This document shows, piece by piece, positions 1-9,006 of a DNA stretch of 39,673 nt. The stretch's first letter is position 1. Each line of letters begins with the position of its first letter. The notes under the pieces are model-generated. The model had not been told where the DNA came from, did no database searches, and saw only the letters and a list, made by a program, of their open reading frames with translations. A program made the translations under genes and the position numbers. This DNA is from Bacillota bacterium. Lineage in GTDB: Bacteria > Bacillota > Bacilli > Bacillales_A > Planococcaceae. The DNA lies in NCBI GenBank assembly GCA_023405135.1, contig JAEXYZ010000034.1, positions 1 to 39,673 of the forward strand, given 5' to 3'.

Positions 1-54
1 ATAAAGCTCAACTACAGTTTGTTTGAATTCTTGATTATATTTTTTTTGACTCAT
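1..54 (-). CDS. IS3-family transposase orfA, N-terminal fragment cut by the window edge
   Basis: Reading the minus strand from the ATG at 52-54 gives 18 codons, MSQKKYNQEFKQTVVELY, with no stop before the edge. This is the usual opening of the helix-turn-helix OrfA protein of IS3/IS150-type elements, which binds the terminal repeats and, with OrfB made by frameshifting, catalyses transposition. Only the start is visible, so whether the copy is intact cannot be judged. The bases upstream form a hairpin that could limit translation of read-through transcripts. Confidence 0.7.
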   Translation of the reverse strand, partial: MSQKKYNQEFKQTVVELY

Positions 55-111
55 AATACGGACACGACCTTTCATTAGTTCAATTTTAATGACTTAACCA
101 AGTTGTGTCCA
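1..111 (-). mobile_element. Edge of an IS3-family insertion sequence (partial)
   Basis: The first codons of an IS3-type transposase orfA read out of the window on the minus strand. About 50 bases upstream of its ATG is a sequence that looks like the element's terminal inverted repeat, beginning TGGACACAACTTGG on the minus strand near position 111. A second copy of the same core in opposite orientation (GGACACGACC at 60-69) can pair with it, forming a hairpin of about 11 bp just ahead of the transposase start. The outer boundary is inferred from this repeat, because the other end of the element lies outside the window. Confidence 0.6.
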
Positions 112-190
112 TACATCTATACTACAATCAGGAGATATAAATTAGTTATCTATTCAACTTATAGGTATAAATTACCTATATTTTTTATAT

Positions 191-230
191 TAAAAGTAAA
201 AGGAGCTATCCCAAAATGGAATAACTCCTT
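191..230 (-). terminator. Rho-independent terminator of hisS-aspS
   Basis: A 13-bp stem (200-212 with 218-230, two G-U pairs) has a short loop and is followed on the minus strand by a T-rich tail. It begins 10 bases after the aspS stop. Confidence 0.85.
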
Positions 231-239
231 AAAATTGAA

Positions 240-2012
240 TTAGTTTTCTTTTTTCTTCGTTACAGCAAGACTAAGTTCTTCTAATTGTGCATCTGATACT
301 TCGCTCGGTGCTGATGTTAATAAGCAGCTTGCTGTTGCAGTTTTCGGGAACGCGATTGTGTCACGTAAATTTGTACGACCTGCAAGTAGCATTACGAAAC
401 GGTCAAGACCAAATGCTAAACCTCCATGTGGCGGCACTCCATATTCAAATGCTTCAAGTAAGAAGCCGAATTGTTCTTGTGCTTCTTCTTGACTAAAGCC
501 TAGAAGCTTGAACATTTTTTCTTGTAGGTCACGTTCGAAAATACGAAGAGAGCCTCCACCTAACTCATAGCCGTTTAATACGATATCATACGCTTGTGCA
601 CGAACTTCAGCAGGATTTGTATCCATTTTTTCAACATCCTCATCAAACGGACGTGTAAATGGATGGTGTGCTGCTGTGAAACGTCCTGCTTCTTCATCAT
701 ACTCAAGCAATGGCCAATCTGTAATCCAAAGGAATGCATATTGAGATTCATCAATTAAGCCTAATTCTTTACCTAATTTATTACGTAGAGCCCCTAATGC
801 AGCTGCAACAACTGAAGGTTTATCAGCAACGAATAATAATAAGTCACCAGCTTCAGCATTTGTAGCTTTCATTAAGTTTTCTGCTATTTCCCCTTCAAAG
901 AATTTTGCGATTGGTCCATTTAAACCTTCCTCTGTTACTTTTAACCAAGCTAAACCTTTTGCTCCGTATATTGCAACAAATTCAGTTAACGCATCAATAT
1001 CTTTACGAGAATAGTTGTCTGCTGAGCCTTTTACATTGATCGCTTTTACTTCTCCACCAGATTCTACAGTTGAAGCAAATACTTTAAATGATGAGTTTTT
1101 GACGATTTCAGAAAGCTGTACGAGCTCTAATCCAAAACGTACATCTGGTTTATCAGAACCAAAACGATCCATCGCCTCTTTATATGTCATACGTTGGAAT
1201 GGAAGTGTAACATCTACACCTTTTGCTTCCTTCATAACTGTTTGAATTAAACGCTCATTCATTCCAATAATTTCATCCATGGACATAAATGAAGTTTCGA
1301 TATCGACTTGTGTAAATTCTGGTTGACGATCTGCACGTAAGTCTTCATCACGGAAACAACGAGCAATTTGGAAGTATTTTTCAAAGCCAGATACCATTAA
1401 TAATTGCTTAAATAATTGTGGTGATTGTGGTAGTGCATAAAATTCACCCTCATGTACACGCGATGGTACTAGATAATCACGTGCCCCTTCTGGCGTTGAT
1501 TTTGTTAAAATTGGTGTTTCTACTTCTAAGAAACCTTCATTTTGTAAGAAATTACGGATTGAACGTGTAATATCTGAACGTAATTTGAACGTATTGTACA
1601 TTACTGGACGACGTAAGTCTAAATAGCGATATTTTAAACGTAAGTCTTCACCAATTTCAACTTTATCATCAATTGCAAATGGAGGATTTTTCGCCTCATT
1701 AATAATTGTAATGGTAGATGCAACAACCTCAATTTTACCCGTTTTTAAATTTGGGTTTACTTGACTTTCATCACGAAGTACGACTGTACCTTCTACTTCA
1801 ATTACATATTCATTACGAATTTTATCTGCAATTGCTAATGCGTCTTTCGCTTCGTCACCGAATACTACTTGCACGATACCAGTTCGATCGCGAACATCAA
1901 CGAAAATTAAACCACCTAAATCGCGGCGTCTTTGTACCCAACCTTTTAATACAACTTTTTGTCCTTGCTGTTGTTCAGTTAATTCACCGCACGAATGCGT
2001 TCTTTGAGCCAT
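240..2012 (-). CDS. aspS: Aspartyl-tRNA synthetase
   Basis: This class II aminoacyl-tRNA synthetase charges tRNA-Asp with aspartate in the cytoplasm. The 590-residue product has an N-terminal OB-fold anticodon-binding domain (about residues 1-105), a class II catalytic core with motif 2 around FRDEDLRADRQPEFTQ, a bacterial GAD insertion domain in the middle, and motif 3 near the end (GLAFGLDRF). The frame could open five codons earlier, but GGAGG lies inside that extension, eight bases before ATG at 2012, so MAQRTHSCG is the start. It follows hisS by 167 bases with no obvious promoter between, so it is probably co-transcribed and under the hisS T-box. Whether it also charges tRNA-Asn cannot be told from sequence alone; the T-box specifier makes the question relevant. 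Confidence 0.97.
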   Translation of the reverse strand: MAQRTHSCGELTEQQQGQKVVLKGWVQRRRDLGGLIFVDVRDRTGIVQVVFGDEAKDALAIADKIRNEYVIEVEGTVVLRDESQVNPNLKTGKIEVVASTITIINEAKNPPFAIDDKVEIGEDLRLKYRYLDLRRPVMYNTFKLRSDITRSIRNFLQNEGFLEVETPILTKSTPEGARDYLVPSRVHEGEFYALPQSPQLFKQLLMVSGFEKYFQIARCFRDEDLRADRQPEFTQVDIETSFMSMDEIIGMNERLIQTVMKEAKGVDVTLPFQRMTYKEAMDRFGSDKPDVRFGLELVQLSEIVKNSSFKVFASTVESGGEVKAINVKGSADNYSRKDIDALTEFVAIYGAKGLAWLKVTEEGLNGPIAKFFEGEIAENLMKATNAEAGDLLLFVADKPSVVAAALGALRNKLGKELGLIDESQYAFLWITDWPLLEYDEEAGRFTAAHHPFTRPFDEDVEKMDTNPAEVRAQAYDIVLNGYELGGGSLRIFERDLQEKMFKLLGFSQEEAQEQFGFLLEAFEYGVPPHGGLAFGLDRFVMLLAGRTNLRDTIAFPKTATASCLLTSAPSEVSDAQLEELSLAVTKKKEN

Positions 2013-2099
2013 TATTATTTCCTCCATTAATTACATTGTGAATTATTTTTGTTCGTATTCTATTCAATTACGCCTTGGCTAACCAACTTCCTAATTTCG

Positions 2100-2157
2100 G
2101 ACTCTTGTTTGAGTCAACCAGTTAACCATTGTCGCACGGAATGCACTTAGGTTAACT
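2100..2157 (-). repeat. Two small hairpins in the hisS-aspS spacer
   Basis: The spacer holds a perfect 8-bp inverted repeat, AGTTAACC at 2120-2127 with GGTTAACT at 2150-2157, and beside it GACTC/GAGTC (2100-2104 with 2111-2115). Neither has a T-run on the minus strand, so neither looks like a terminator. They could be processing or stabilising structures in the hisS-aspS message. No function is assigned. Confidence 0.4.
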
Positions 2158-2179
2158 TGACTTGCTAGAGGCTTTATCC

Positions 2180-3448
2180 TCATTTGAATGAAGATAAGTA
2201 ATTTACTAAATCGTGGAATGCAACTTTTTCTTGATTTCCAGATTCCATTTCTTTTACGTTTACTGCACTTTCTTCAAGCTCTGATTCACCAATGACGATG
2301 ACAAATTTCGCACCTAAACGGTCAGCTGACTTCATTTGTGCTTTCATTTTACGATCCACATAATCCATATCAGCAGATATTCCTTTTGCACGGAATGAGC
2401 TAATTAATTCCGCTGATTTTAATTTTGCTTCATCGCCTATTGCTACAACATAAATATCTAAGCGATCTTCAACATCAAGCTCAACACCCTCAGCTTCAAG
2501 AGCCAATAATAAACGTTCAATCGACATTGCAAAGCCGATTCCAGGTACTTCAGGACCACCGATATCTTCAACTAAACCGTTGTATCGTCCTCCGCCACAA
2601 AGTGTTGTAATAGCACCAAAGCCATCAGCAGTACTCATAATTTCAAAGGCAGTATGATTATAATAATCAAGTCCGCGAACTAAATTAGGATCTACTTCAT
2701 ACGGAATGCCAAGTACTTCTAAGTATTTTTTTACTTGGTCAAAATATTGTGCTGAAGATTCCGTTAAATAGTCTGTTAAAGCAGGTGCTGTTTTCATTAA
2801 CGGGTGATCATGATCTTTTTTACAGTCTAAAATACGTAACGGATTTTTAGCTAAGCGATTTTGGCAATCTGAACAAAACTCACCAATATTTGGTTCAAAA
2901 TGATTGATTAATGCTGTTCTATGAGCTTCTCTCGTTTCTTTATCACCTAATGAGTTAATGACTAATTTTAAATCTTTTAACCCAACAGTTTGATAAATAT
3001 CCATTGCTAAAGCAATAACTTCTGCATCAATTGCAGGATCTGCACTGCCAATTGCTTCTACACCATATTGAACGAATTGACGATAGCGACCTGCTTGTTG
3101 ACGTTCATAACGGAACATTGGGCCAATATAAGATAGTTTTACTGGTTGATCTGGATAGCCAAACATTTTATGTTCGACATATGCACGAACAGCAGCTGCA
3201 GTTCCTTCTGGTCGAAGTGTTAAAGAACGGCCTCCTCGATCATCAAATGTATACATTTCTTTTTGAACAATGTCCGTCGTATCGCCTACACCACGTTGGA
3301 ACAATTCTGTTTGTTCGAAAATAGGTGTTCGAATTTCTTTATACCGATAAACACGGCTTAAATCACGAAGTATTGATTCAACCTTTTGCCATTTCGGAGT
3401 TTGTTCTGGCAAAATGTCTTGCGTCCCTCTTGGTACTTTAAAAGCCAT
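2180..3448 (-). CDS. hisS: Histidyl-tRNA synthetase
   Basis: This class II synthetase charges tRNA-His. The 422-residue protein is the normal bacterial length. Visible signatures are the start MAFKVPRGTQDILP, the class II motif 2 region FRYERQQAGRYRQF, the histidine-binding motif LVRGLDYYNHTAFE, CGGGRYNGL, and a C-terminal anticodon-binding domain (about residues 330-420). AGGAG lies eight bases before the ATG. It is the first gene after a T-box leader, so transcription should rise when the cognate tRNA is uncharged. hisS-aspS is the usual Bacillales arrangement. Confidence 0.97.
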   Translation of the reverse strand: MAFKVPRGTQDILPEQTPKWQKVESILRDLSRVYRYKEIRTPIFEQTELFQRGVGDTTDIVQKEMYTFDDRGGRSLTLRPEGTAAAVRAYVEHKMFGYPDQPVKLSYIGPMFRYERQQAGRYRQFVQYGVEAIGSADPAIDAEVIALAMDIYQTVGLKDLKLVINSLGDKETREAHRTALINHFEPNIGEFCSDCQNRLAKNPLRILDCKKDHDHPLMKTAPALTDYLTESSAQYFDQVKKYLEVLGIPYEVDPNLVRGLDYYNHTAFEIMSTADGFGAITTLCGGGRYNGLVEDIGGPEVPGIGFAMSIERLLLALEAEGVELDVEDRLDIYVVAIGDEAKLKSAELISSFRAKGISADMDYVDRKMKAQMKSADRLGAKFVIVIGESELEESAVNVKEMESGNQEKVAFHDLVNYLSSFK

Positions 3449-3523
3449 CTATATTCTCCTTTCTACTTATCAACAATTTTTCGTAAATTCATTACACATT
3501 AGAGTTTACACGTTGGGATCAAT

Positions 3524-3568
3524 AAAAAAAGCTTTCATCCCACGCAAACATGCAAGGGACGAAAGCTT
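3524..3568 (-). terminator. T-box-controlled terminator
   Basis: On the minus strand a stem with arms AAGCTTTCGTCCC and GGGATGAAAGCTT is followed by a run of seven T. It lies just downstream of the T-box antiterminator bulge and is the off-state structure of the leader. Confidence 0.9.
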
Positions 3569-3804
3569 ACTATCTTCCGCGGTTCCACCCTAGTTGATGT
3601 ACATATAGTACACCCTCTCGTAAACGGATAACGGCCGTTTCCGTTTTCCCCTACTAACTACTCGAGCGTTCGAGGAAAAACCTCACAAGTGTTGTTCACA
3701 AATACATACTGCAGGAAAGATTTCAGCCAAGTCTTTCCTTCTCTTTTCAGCATTGGTAATTGCTACTTTCTTGGTCATAGGTAATTAATTATATTTTCAC
3801 AATA
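3524..3804 (-). promoter_or_regulatory. T-box riboswitch leader of hisS-aspS
   Basis: T-box leaders bind uncharged tRNA and switch from a terminator to an antiterminator. The canonical T-box sequence AGGGTGGAACCGCG is at 3578-3591 (minus strand), followed by a strong terminator. Stem I carries the loop-E pair, AGTA on the 5' side (near 3764) and GAA on the 3' side. Aligned to the B. subtilis glyQS layout (GAA, one base, specifier, purine), the loop reads GAA-C-AAC-A, with CAC overlapping as AACAC (3689-3693). The leader start is placed from the upstream promoter. Confidence 0.93.
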
Positions 3805-3810
3805 TATCTT

Positions 3811-3839
3811 ATCTTAAGTGTGTCTCTGAGACTTGTCAA
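3811..3839 (-). promoter_or_regulatory. Sigma-A promoter of the hisS-aspS leader
   Basis: TTGACA (3834-3839) and TAAGAT (3811-3816) are separated by exactly 17 bases on the minus strand, placing the transcription start near 3804 just ahead of T-box stem I. Confidence 0.85.
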
Positions 3840-3942
3840 CCATTTTCAAAAAAGTGTAGATTTTAACCCTCTATTAATTTTACAATAAAAGAGAGAACTG
3901 TTAATTCAAGCATGATTATACAACAACAAAAGGAGGCAAATG

Positions 3943-5574
3943 ATGAATCGAAAAAGGTTAAATTTTATTCTTACTATTATATTATTCTACTCATTAATTT
4001 TCGTTTATACATATGAGCCGAATAATGCATTTGCTTTCGATAATGAGCAACCAGATTTAATCGTATCTGCTGAAAAATTATATTTAAGAGAAGGACCAGG
4101 TTTATCATATCCAATTATTACAACACTTAAACAAAATCATGAGCTTACATTTATAGAAAAGCAAGGTGATTGGTACCACGTTAAAGCTGGAAATTCGGAA
4201 GGTTGGGTTGCCTCTTGGCTAACTTCAACGAAAAAAACAGAAGATGAACCTAAAATAAACAAAACAGTCATCTCACAAGTAGATCATCTTAATTTACGTG
4301 CAGAACCATCTGTCAATTCAGCCATTTTAAATCAACTAGATACCGGTGATGAAGCTGCAGTTTTAAAAGAACAAAGTGGTTGGCTTCAAATAAATTATAA
4401 TGGGACGACTGGATGGGTATCTTCTGATTATGTATCCGTAAACGTAAATGAAAGTAATGAAAATACAAACATAGATGAATCAAGTGAGCCTGAAAAAGTG
4501 CAGGAAGAACCTGCTGTAAATGACAAAATTCAAATAGACCCTAATACTTTTACTGTTGTAGTAGAAGCAGTAAATATTCGCAAAAAAGCTAATTTAACTT
4601 CAAAAAAATTAGGTGTTGCAAAAAAAGGTGAACAATTTCAAGTCCTTGAACGAGATAATAATTGGGTAAAAATTCAAAATGATAATGTTAAAGGTTGGGT
4701 TTATAGCTTTTACGGTACTTTTACAGTAAATAATACAAATCCTACATCTACCAAGGATGAAAATAATAATACCGAAACGAATTCATCAAAGGTTGTAACA
4801 ATTATTTATAATGGGACAAACCTTCGTGAAGAACCTTCAACTTCTTCAAATGTTGTCGTTCATGCCAATGCAGGAGAAAAGTTTTCAATTATCTCTTCAC
4901 AAAATGATTGGTATGAAGTAAAAATAGATGAAAATACAACGGCCTTTGTGGCAAATTGGGTTGTCTCGACAAACGAAAATACCACTACGGTCAAGGAAGT
5001 TAAACAAGAAGAACGCAAAAAAGGTACTTTAAAAGGAGTAACGATTGTTCTTGATCCTGGTCATGGCGGAAATGATATGGGTACAACAGGTGTTCGGGGA
5101 ACAGAAGAAAAAGATATTAACTTAAAAACAGTAGAATTATTAAAATCAAAATTAAGGGCAGCAGGTGCTAATGTTATAGTGACTAGAGAGTCTGATGTTT
5201 ACGTTGATTTACGTAAACGGGTCTCAATTTCACACCAATACGCTGCAGATGCTTTTATTAGCATTCATTATGATGCAACAGAAGATAGCTCCATTTCTGG
5301 ATTTACAACCTATTATATTAATGATTTTCAGAAGCAATTGGCAGAGTATGTTCATGCTGGACTTGCAGAAAAAGTAACATTACGAGACCGCGGTGTACAG
5401 CCAGGTAATTATTTAGTATTACGGGAAAACAAACAAAAAGCAATTTTAATTGAATTAGGTTATTTAAGTAATCCGAATGAAGAGCGCATTGTTACAACAG
5501 ACTATTATCGAGAACAAGCAACTTTAGGAATTTATCAAGGGATTTTAAATTATTTCGATACACAGTTAGATTAA
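3943..5574 (+). CDS. Secreted N-acetylmuramoyl-L-alanine amidase with four SH3b repeats
   Basis: This peptidoglycan hydrolase cleaves the bond between MurNAc and L-alanine in the cell wall. An N-terminal hydrophobic segment (about residues 8-24) acts as signal peptide. Four bacterial SH3 (SH3b) wall-binding repeats follow, at about 40-95, 110-170, 205-262 and 285-342, each with an NLR/LYLR-type core and a GWV or equivalent end. The C-terminal Amidase_3 domain (about 366-540) has its zinc ligands visible: His in DPGHGG, Glu in GTEEKD, His in SIHYD, and the catalytic Glu in IELGYLSN. It is the counterpart of B. subtilis YrvJ by position and architecture. AGGAGG sits three bases before the ATG at 3940 and six before the ATG at 3943, so the second is preferred. 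It is divergent from hisS. Confidence 0.93.
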   Translation: MNRKRLNFILTIILFYSLIFVYTYEPNNAFAFDNEQPDLIVSAEKLYLREGPGLSYPIITTLKQNHELTFIEKQGDWYHVKAGNSEGWVASWLTSTKKTEDEPKINKTVISQVDHLNLRAEPSVNSAILNQLDTGDEAAVLKEQSGWLQINYNGTTGWVSSDYVSVNVNESNENTNIDESSEPEKVQEEPAVNDKIQIDPNTFTVVVEAVNIRKKANLTSKKLGVAKKGEQFQVLERDNNWVKIQNDNVKGWVYSFYGTFTVNNTNPTSTKDENNNTETNSSKVVTIIYNGTNLREEPSTSSNVVVHANAGEKFSIISSQNDWYEVKIDENTTAFVANWVVSTNENTTTVKEVKQEERKKGTLKGVTIVLDPGHGGNDMGTTGVRGTEEKDINLKTVELLKSKLRAAGANVIVTRESDVYVDLRKRVSISHQYAADAFISIHYDATEDSSISGFTTYYINDFQKQLAEYVHAGLAEKVTLRDRGVQPGNYLVLRENKQKAILIELGYLSNPNEERIVTTDYYREQATLGIYQGILNYFDTQLD

Positions 5575-5596
5575 TTCATAAGGTACTACGAAAAAA

Positions 5597-5643
5597 GAAG
5601 AGGGGGTGTCCAAAAAGTAAAAATTTTTTTGGACACCTCCTCT
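5597..5643. terminator. Bidirectional terminator between the amidase and the 76-residue gene
   Basis: A 13-bp stem (5599-5611 with 5631-5643) has T-rich sequence inside its loop on the plus strand and a T-run (TTCTTTTTT) after it on the minus strand. It can end both converging transcripts. Confidence 0.8.
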
Positions 5644-5685
5644 ATTTGCTAATTTACCTGATTATTTCTGTACTTTCTCTTAGTA

Positions 5686-5916
5686 CTAACGCTGGTTCGC
5701 ATCTTTTATTTCGCTCAATGAAAGCCAAATGATTTCTTCAGTACGAATAGAGAATGGAACTTGACCAATTTCTAGCACAATATGATGCGGTAGAACATGC
5801 ATTAATTTTCCATTTTTTACAATTTTAGCAGATGTTTGTACCGTAATCATCTGTCCAATTAAATTTTTAGCAATTTCATTAAAATACGGACTAGTTACTT
5901 CATTTAAATAAGTCAA
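5686..5916 (-). CDS. Small protein of unknown function, possibly DUF2642/YuzF-like
   Basis: The 76-residue protein has no signal peptide or membrane segment. Its middle (about residues 22-66) alternates hydrophobic residues in short strands, like the small beta-barrel DUF2642 proteins found in Bacillales spores and cells; that assignment is tentative. The start codon is TTG at 5916, preceded by GGGGTGG at a suitable distance. It stands alone between two terminators, downstream of dtd. Confidence 0.6.
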   Translation of the reverse strand: MTYLNEVTSPYFNEIAKNLIGQMITVQTSAKIVKNGKLMHVLPHHIVLEIGQVPFSIRTEEIIWLSLSEIKDANQR

Positions 5917-6061
5917 TCTTCCACCCCTTTTTCCAATACTATCTCTATTTTATGGGATTAAGATATGATTGTTACTATTCTTAAATAAAAACTTGAGCTT
6001 ATATTAAGAAAAAAGTACAAACGATTACATTGGTCTAACTAGTATTCAACCTTTTTTACTA

Positions 6062-6113
6062 TAAAAAGAAAAGCCATAGAAATAACAAAAAATCGTTACT
6101 CCTAGGCTTTTCT
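6062..6113 (-). terminator. Terminator of relA-dtd
   Basis: AGAAAAGCC (6067-6075) pairs with GGCTTTTCT (6105-6113), and the minus strand continues TTTTCTTTTTAT. It lies 25 bases after the dtd stop. Confidence 0.85.
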
Positions 6114-6137
6114 CTCTTACAAACCATTTAATAAAAT

Positions 6138-6587
6138 CTACTCTTTATTTTTTGATTCAACAATAACGGTAACAGGTCCATCATTGATTAGAGCAACATC
6201 CATCATTGCTCCAAAAATACCTGTTTCAACTTTTAAACCATGTTTTTTTAGCTCGTCATTAAACGCATCCCACAAAGGTAGCGCTTGTTCTGGGCGAGCA
6301 GCATCTGTAAAACTTGGTCTTCTTCCTTTTCTTGTATCCCCATATAAAGTGAATTGTGAAACAGATAAAATTTCTCCACCATGTTCAACAATAGAATGAT
6401 TCATTTTGCCAGTTTTATCTTCCCATAGTCTTAGTTCTGCCACTTTTTTTGCTACATATTGAACATCTTCAAGTGTATCACTATGAGTTAAGCCAACTAA
6501 TAATACATATCCTTTAGCGATTGCACCTGTTACTTCACCATCAACAGTAACAGATGCTTGTTTACTACGTTGTATAACTACTCTCAT
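6138..6587 (-). CDS. dtd: D-aminoacyl-tRNA deacylase
   Basis: This enzyme hydrolyses D-amino acids (and glycine wrongly attached to tRNA-Ala) from tRNA, protecting translation. The 149-residue length matches the family, and both signature motifs are present: SQFTL at residues 77-81 and GPVT at 137-140. It starts 18 bases after the relA stop behind an AGAGG site and shares relA's transcript, as in B. subtilis. Confidence 0.96.
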   Translation of the reverse strand: MRVVIQRSKQASVTVDGEVTGAIAKGYVLLVGLTHSDTLEDVQYVAKKVAELRLWEDKTGKMNHSIVEHGGEILSVSQFTLYGDTRKGRRPSFTDAARPEQALPLWDAFNDELKKHGLKVETGIFGAMMDVALINDGPVTVIVESKNKE

Positions 6588-6605
6588 CTTAAACCTCTAA
6601 TTTGA

Positions 6606-8804
6606 TTAATTTATCACTCGTTGAACAGAATAAATGTCCGGTAATTGTTTAATACGTTCTACTACTTTATGCAACCCAGAAATATTCGAAATCGAAATTG
6701 TTAAATGAATTGTTGCAATTTTGTCATGATCAGCACGACCAGTTACAGCTAGAATATTCGTTTTAGCCTCAGTCACTGCATGCATCACATCGTTTAATAT
6801 ACCTGGACGATCAAATGCAGAAACTTCTATATCAACTGGATATTCTTTTCGCATTTGCGACTCACTATGCTCCCATTCAACTTCAATTAAACGTTCGGCT
6901 TGTTGCCCATCTTGAATATTTGGACAGTCTCCACGATGGACGGATACACCGCGCCCTTTTGTAATAAAGCCAACAATTTCATCACCAGGAACAGGTGTAC
7001 AACAACGAGATAATCGAATAAGTAAATTATCAATTCCTTTAACAATAACGCCTGATTCAGTCTTACGAGTTTTTGTTGAAGGATTTTGCATTTCCTTCAC
7101 AATTTTTTCAAGAGCCTCTTCCTGCTCACGTTCTCTTCTTTTCTTTTCTGCTAATCGGTTAACAAGTTGCTGAGCAGTAATGCCGCCAACACCAACTGCA
7201 GCGAATAAATCTTCTTCATTCGTGTAATTAAGTTTATCTAATACACGCTTCATATTAGCAGGTGAAAGAACTTCTTTACTATCAAAATCTTGAGACTTAA
7301 TTTCTTTTTCAATTAGTTCCTTACCTTTAATAACATTTTCCTCACGCAAATGCTTTTTAAAGAATTGTTTAATCTTATTTTTGGCCTGAGAACTTTGGGC
7401 AATTTTCAACCAATCTCTACTTGGACCAAAAGATTGTTTAGATGTTAAAATTTCGATGATATCCCCTGTTTTTAATGGGGTATCTAAAGGAACCATTTTA
7501 CCATTTACTTTCGCACCAATCGTTCGATTCCCTATCTCAGAATGGACGCGATATGCAAAATCTATAGGCACTGACCCTGAAGGTAGCTCGATTACATCCC
7601 CTTTTGGCGTAAATACATAGACCATATCTGAGAATAAGTCGAATTTTAATGATTCCATAAACTCCTCAGCATTAGATGATTCATTTTGGAATTCTAAAAT
7701 TTCACGGAACCAAGTTAATTTTTGGTCAATAGATTCCTTATCATTATTAACCGACTTTCCTTCTTTATAAGCCCAGTGAGCAGCAATCCCGTATTCAGCG
7801 ATTTGATGCATTTCTTTTGTACGTATTTGCACTTCTAATGGATCACCATATGGACCAATAACAGTAGTGTGCAATGATTGATAAAGGTTTTGCTTCGGCA
7901 TTGCTATATAATCTTTAAAGCGACCTGGCATTGGTTTCCATAATGTGTGAACAATTCCTAGTACTGCATAGCAATCTTTTATGCTATCTACTAAAATACG
8001 AACTGCTAATAAATCATAAATCTCATTAAACTGTTTATTTTGCAATACCATCTTTCGATAGATACTATAAATATGTTTTGGGCGACCGTATATTTCAGCA
8101 TCAATTTCTACATCATGGAGCTGAGATTTTATTTCGTTCATTACATTTTCTAAATAGGCTTCTCGTTCAACTCGTTTTCTTTTCATCAAGCTGACAATAC
8201 GATAATATTGTTGAGGATTTAAATAGCGTAATGCTGTATCTTCAAGCTCCCATTTTACTTTCGAAATCCCTAGGCGGTGAGCAAGTGGTGCAAAAATTTC
8301 TAATGTTTCATTGGAAATACGTCGTTGTTTCTCAGTAGATAAATGCTTCAATGTACGCATATTATGAAGACGGTCAGCAAGTTTAATTAAAATGACACGA
8401 ATGTCTTGTGCCATTGCAACAAACATTTTTCTATGATTTTCAGCCTGTTGTTCTTCTTTAGATAAATATTTGATTTTACCTAATTTCGTAACACCATCAA
8501 CAAGCATGGCCACTTCTTCGTTAAACTCTCTAACTAAATCGTCTCTTGTAACTGTCGTATCCTCAACAACATCGTGTAAGAATCCAGCAGCTACCGTTTC
8601 CGGATCCATTTGAAGCTCAGCTAAAATACCTGCAACTTGTATCGGATGGATAATATACGGTTCACCAGAACTACGAGACTGTTCTTTATGTGCTTCATTA
8701 GCAACTTCATATGCTTTTTTTACAAAAGCAACATGTTCATCGTTCATATATACTTTGACTTTCGCGAATACATCTTCGGGCGTTAATATTTGCTCTTTCG
8801 CCAT
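6606..8804 (-). CDS. relA: Bifunctional (p)ppGpp synthetase/hydrolase
   Basis: This long RelA-SpoT homologue makes and degrades the alarmone (p)ppGpp in the stringent response. Domain order in the 732 residues: HD hydrolase (His53, His77-Asp78 and the DRLHNMRT segment near 144), synthetase (about 235-365, with the RFKDY motif typical of bifunctional rather than synthetase-only enzymes), TGS (about 393-455), a Cys-containing regulatory segment (RLSRCCTPVPGDE) and a C-terminal ACT domain (about 655-732). AAGGTGG lies before the ATG. It is the first gene of relA-dtd; a possible promoter (TTTACT, 18 bases, TACAAT) lies about 35-65 bases upstream. Confidence 0.97.
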   Translation of the reverse strand: MAKEQILTPEDVFAKVKVYMNDEHVAFVKKAYEVANEAHKEQSRSSGEPYIIHPIQVAGILAELQMDPETVAAGFLHDVVEDTTVTRDDLVREFNEEVAMLVDGVTKLGKIKYLSKEEQQAENHRKMFVAMAQDIRVILIKLADRLHNMRTLKHLSTEKQRRISNETLEIFAPLAHRLGISKVKWELEDTALRYLNPQQYYRIVSLMKRKRVEREAYLENVMNEIKSQLHDVEIDAEIYGRPKHIYSIYRKMVLQNKQFNEIYDLLAVRILVDSIKDCYAVLGIVHTLWKPMPGRFKDYIAMPKQNLYQSLHTTVIGPYGDPLEVQIRTKEMHQIAEYGIAAHWAYKEGKSVNNDKESIDQKLTWFREILEFQNESSNAEEFMESLKFDLFSDMVYVFTPKGDVIELPSGSVPIDFAYRVHSEIGNRTIGAKVNGKMVPLDTPLKTGDIIEILTSKQSFGPSRDWLKIAQSSQAKNKIKQFFKKHLREENVIKGKELIEKEIKSQDFDSKEVLSPANMKRVLDKLNYTNEEDLFAAVGVGGITAQQLVNRLAEKKRREREQEEALEKIVKEMQNPSTKTRKTESGVIVKGIDNLLIRLSRCCTPVPGDEIVGFITKGRGVSVHRGDCPNIQDGQQAERLIEVEWEHSESQMRKEYPVDIEVSAFDRPGILNDVMHAVTEAKTNILAVTGRADHDKIATIHLTISISNISGLHKVVERIKQLPDIYSVQRVIN

Positions 8805-8959
8805 TAGTTGTCCACCTTGCTAAAAATTTTTCAAATTAGATATATAAGATTAATTGTATAAAAAATATGCATAAAAAGTAAAGATAAGTCCTAAAATCCT
8901 TTTTGAAATATGACAAATTAGTACAATTTTCGAACTTTATTATGTAATTTTACCTGTAA

Positions 8960-8996
8960 TAAAAACCTCTTTCAAATTTAATAGCTTTGAAAGAGG
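8960..8996 (-). terminator. Terminator after apt
   Basis: A perfect 11-bp stem, CCTCTTTCAAA (8966-8976) with TTTGAAAGAGG (8986-8996), is followed on the minus strand by TTTTTATT. It separates recJ-apt from relA. Confidence 0.9.
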
Positions 8997-9006
8997 TAAA
9001 TGTTAG

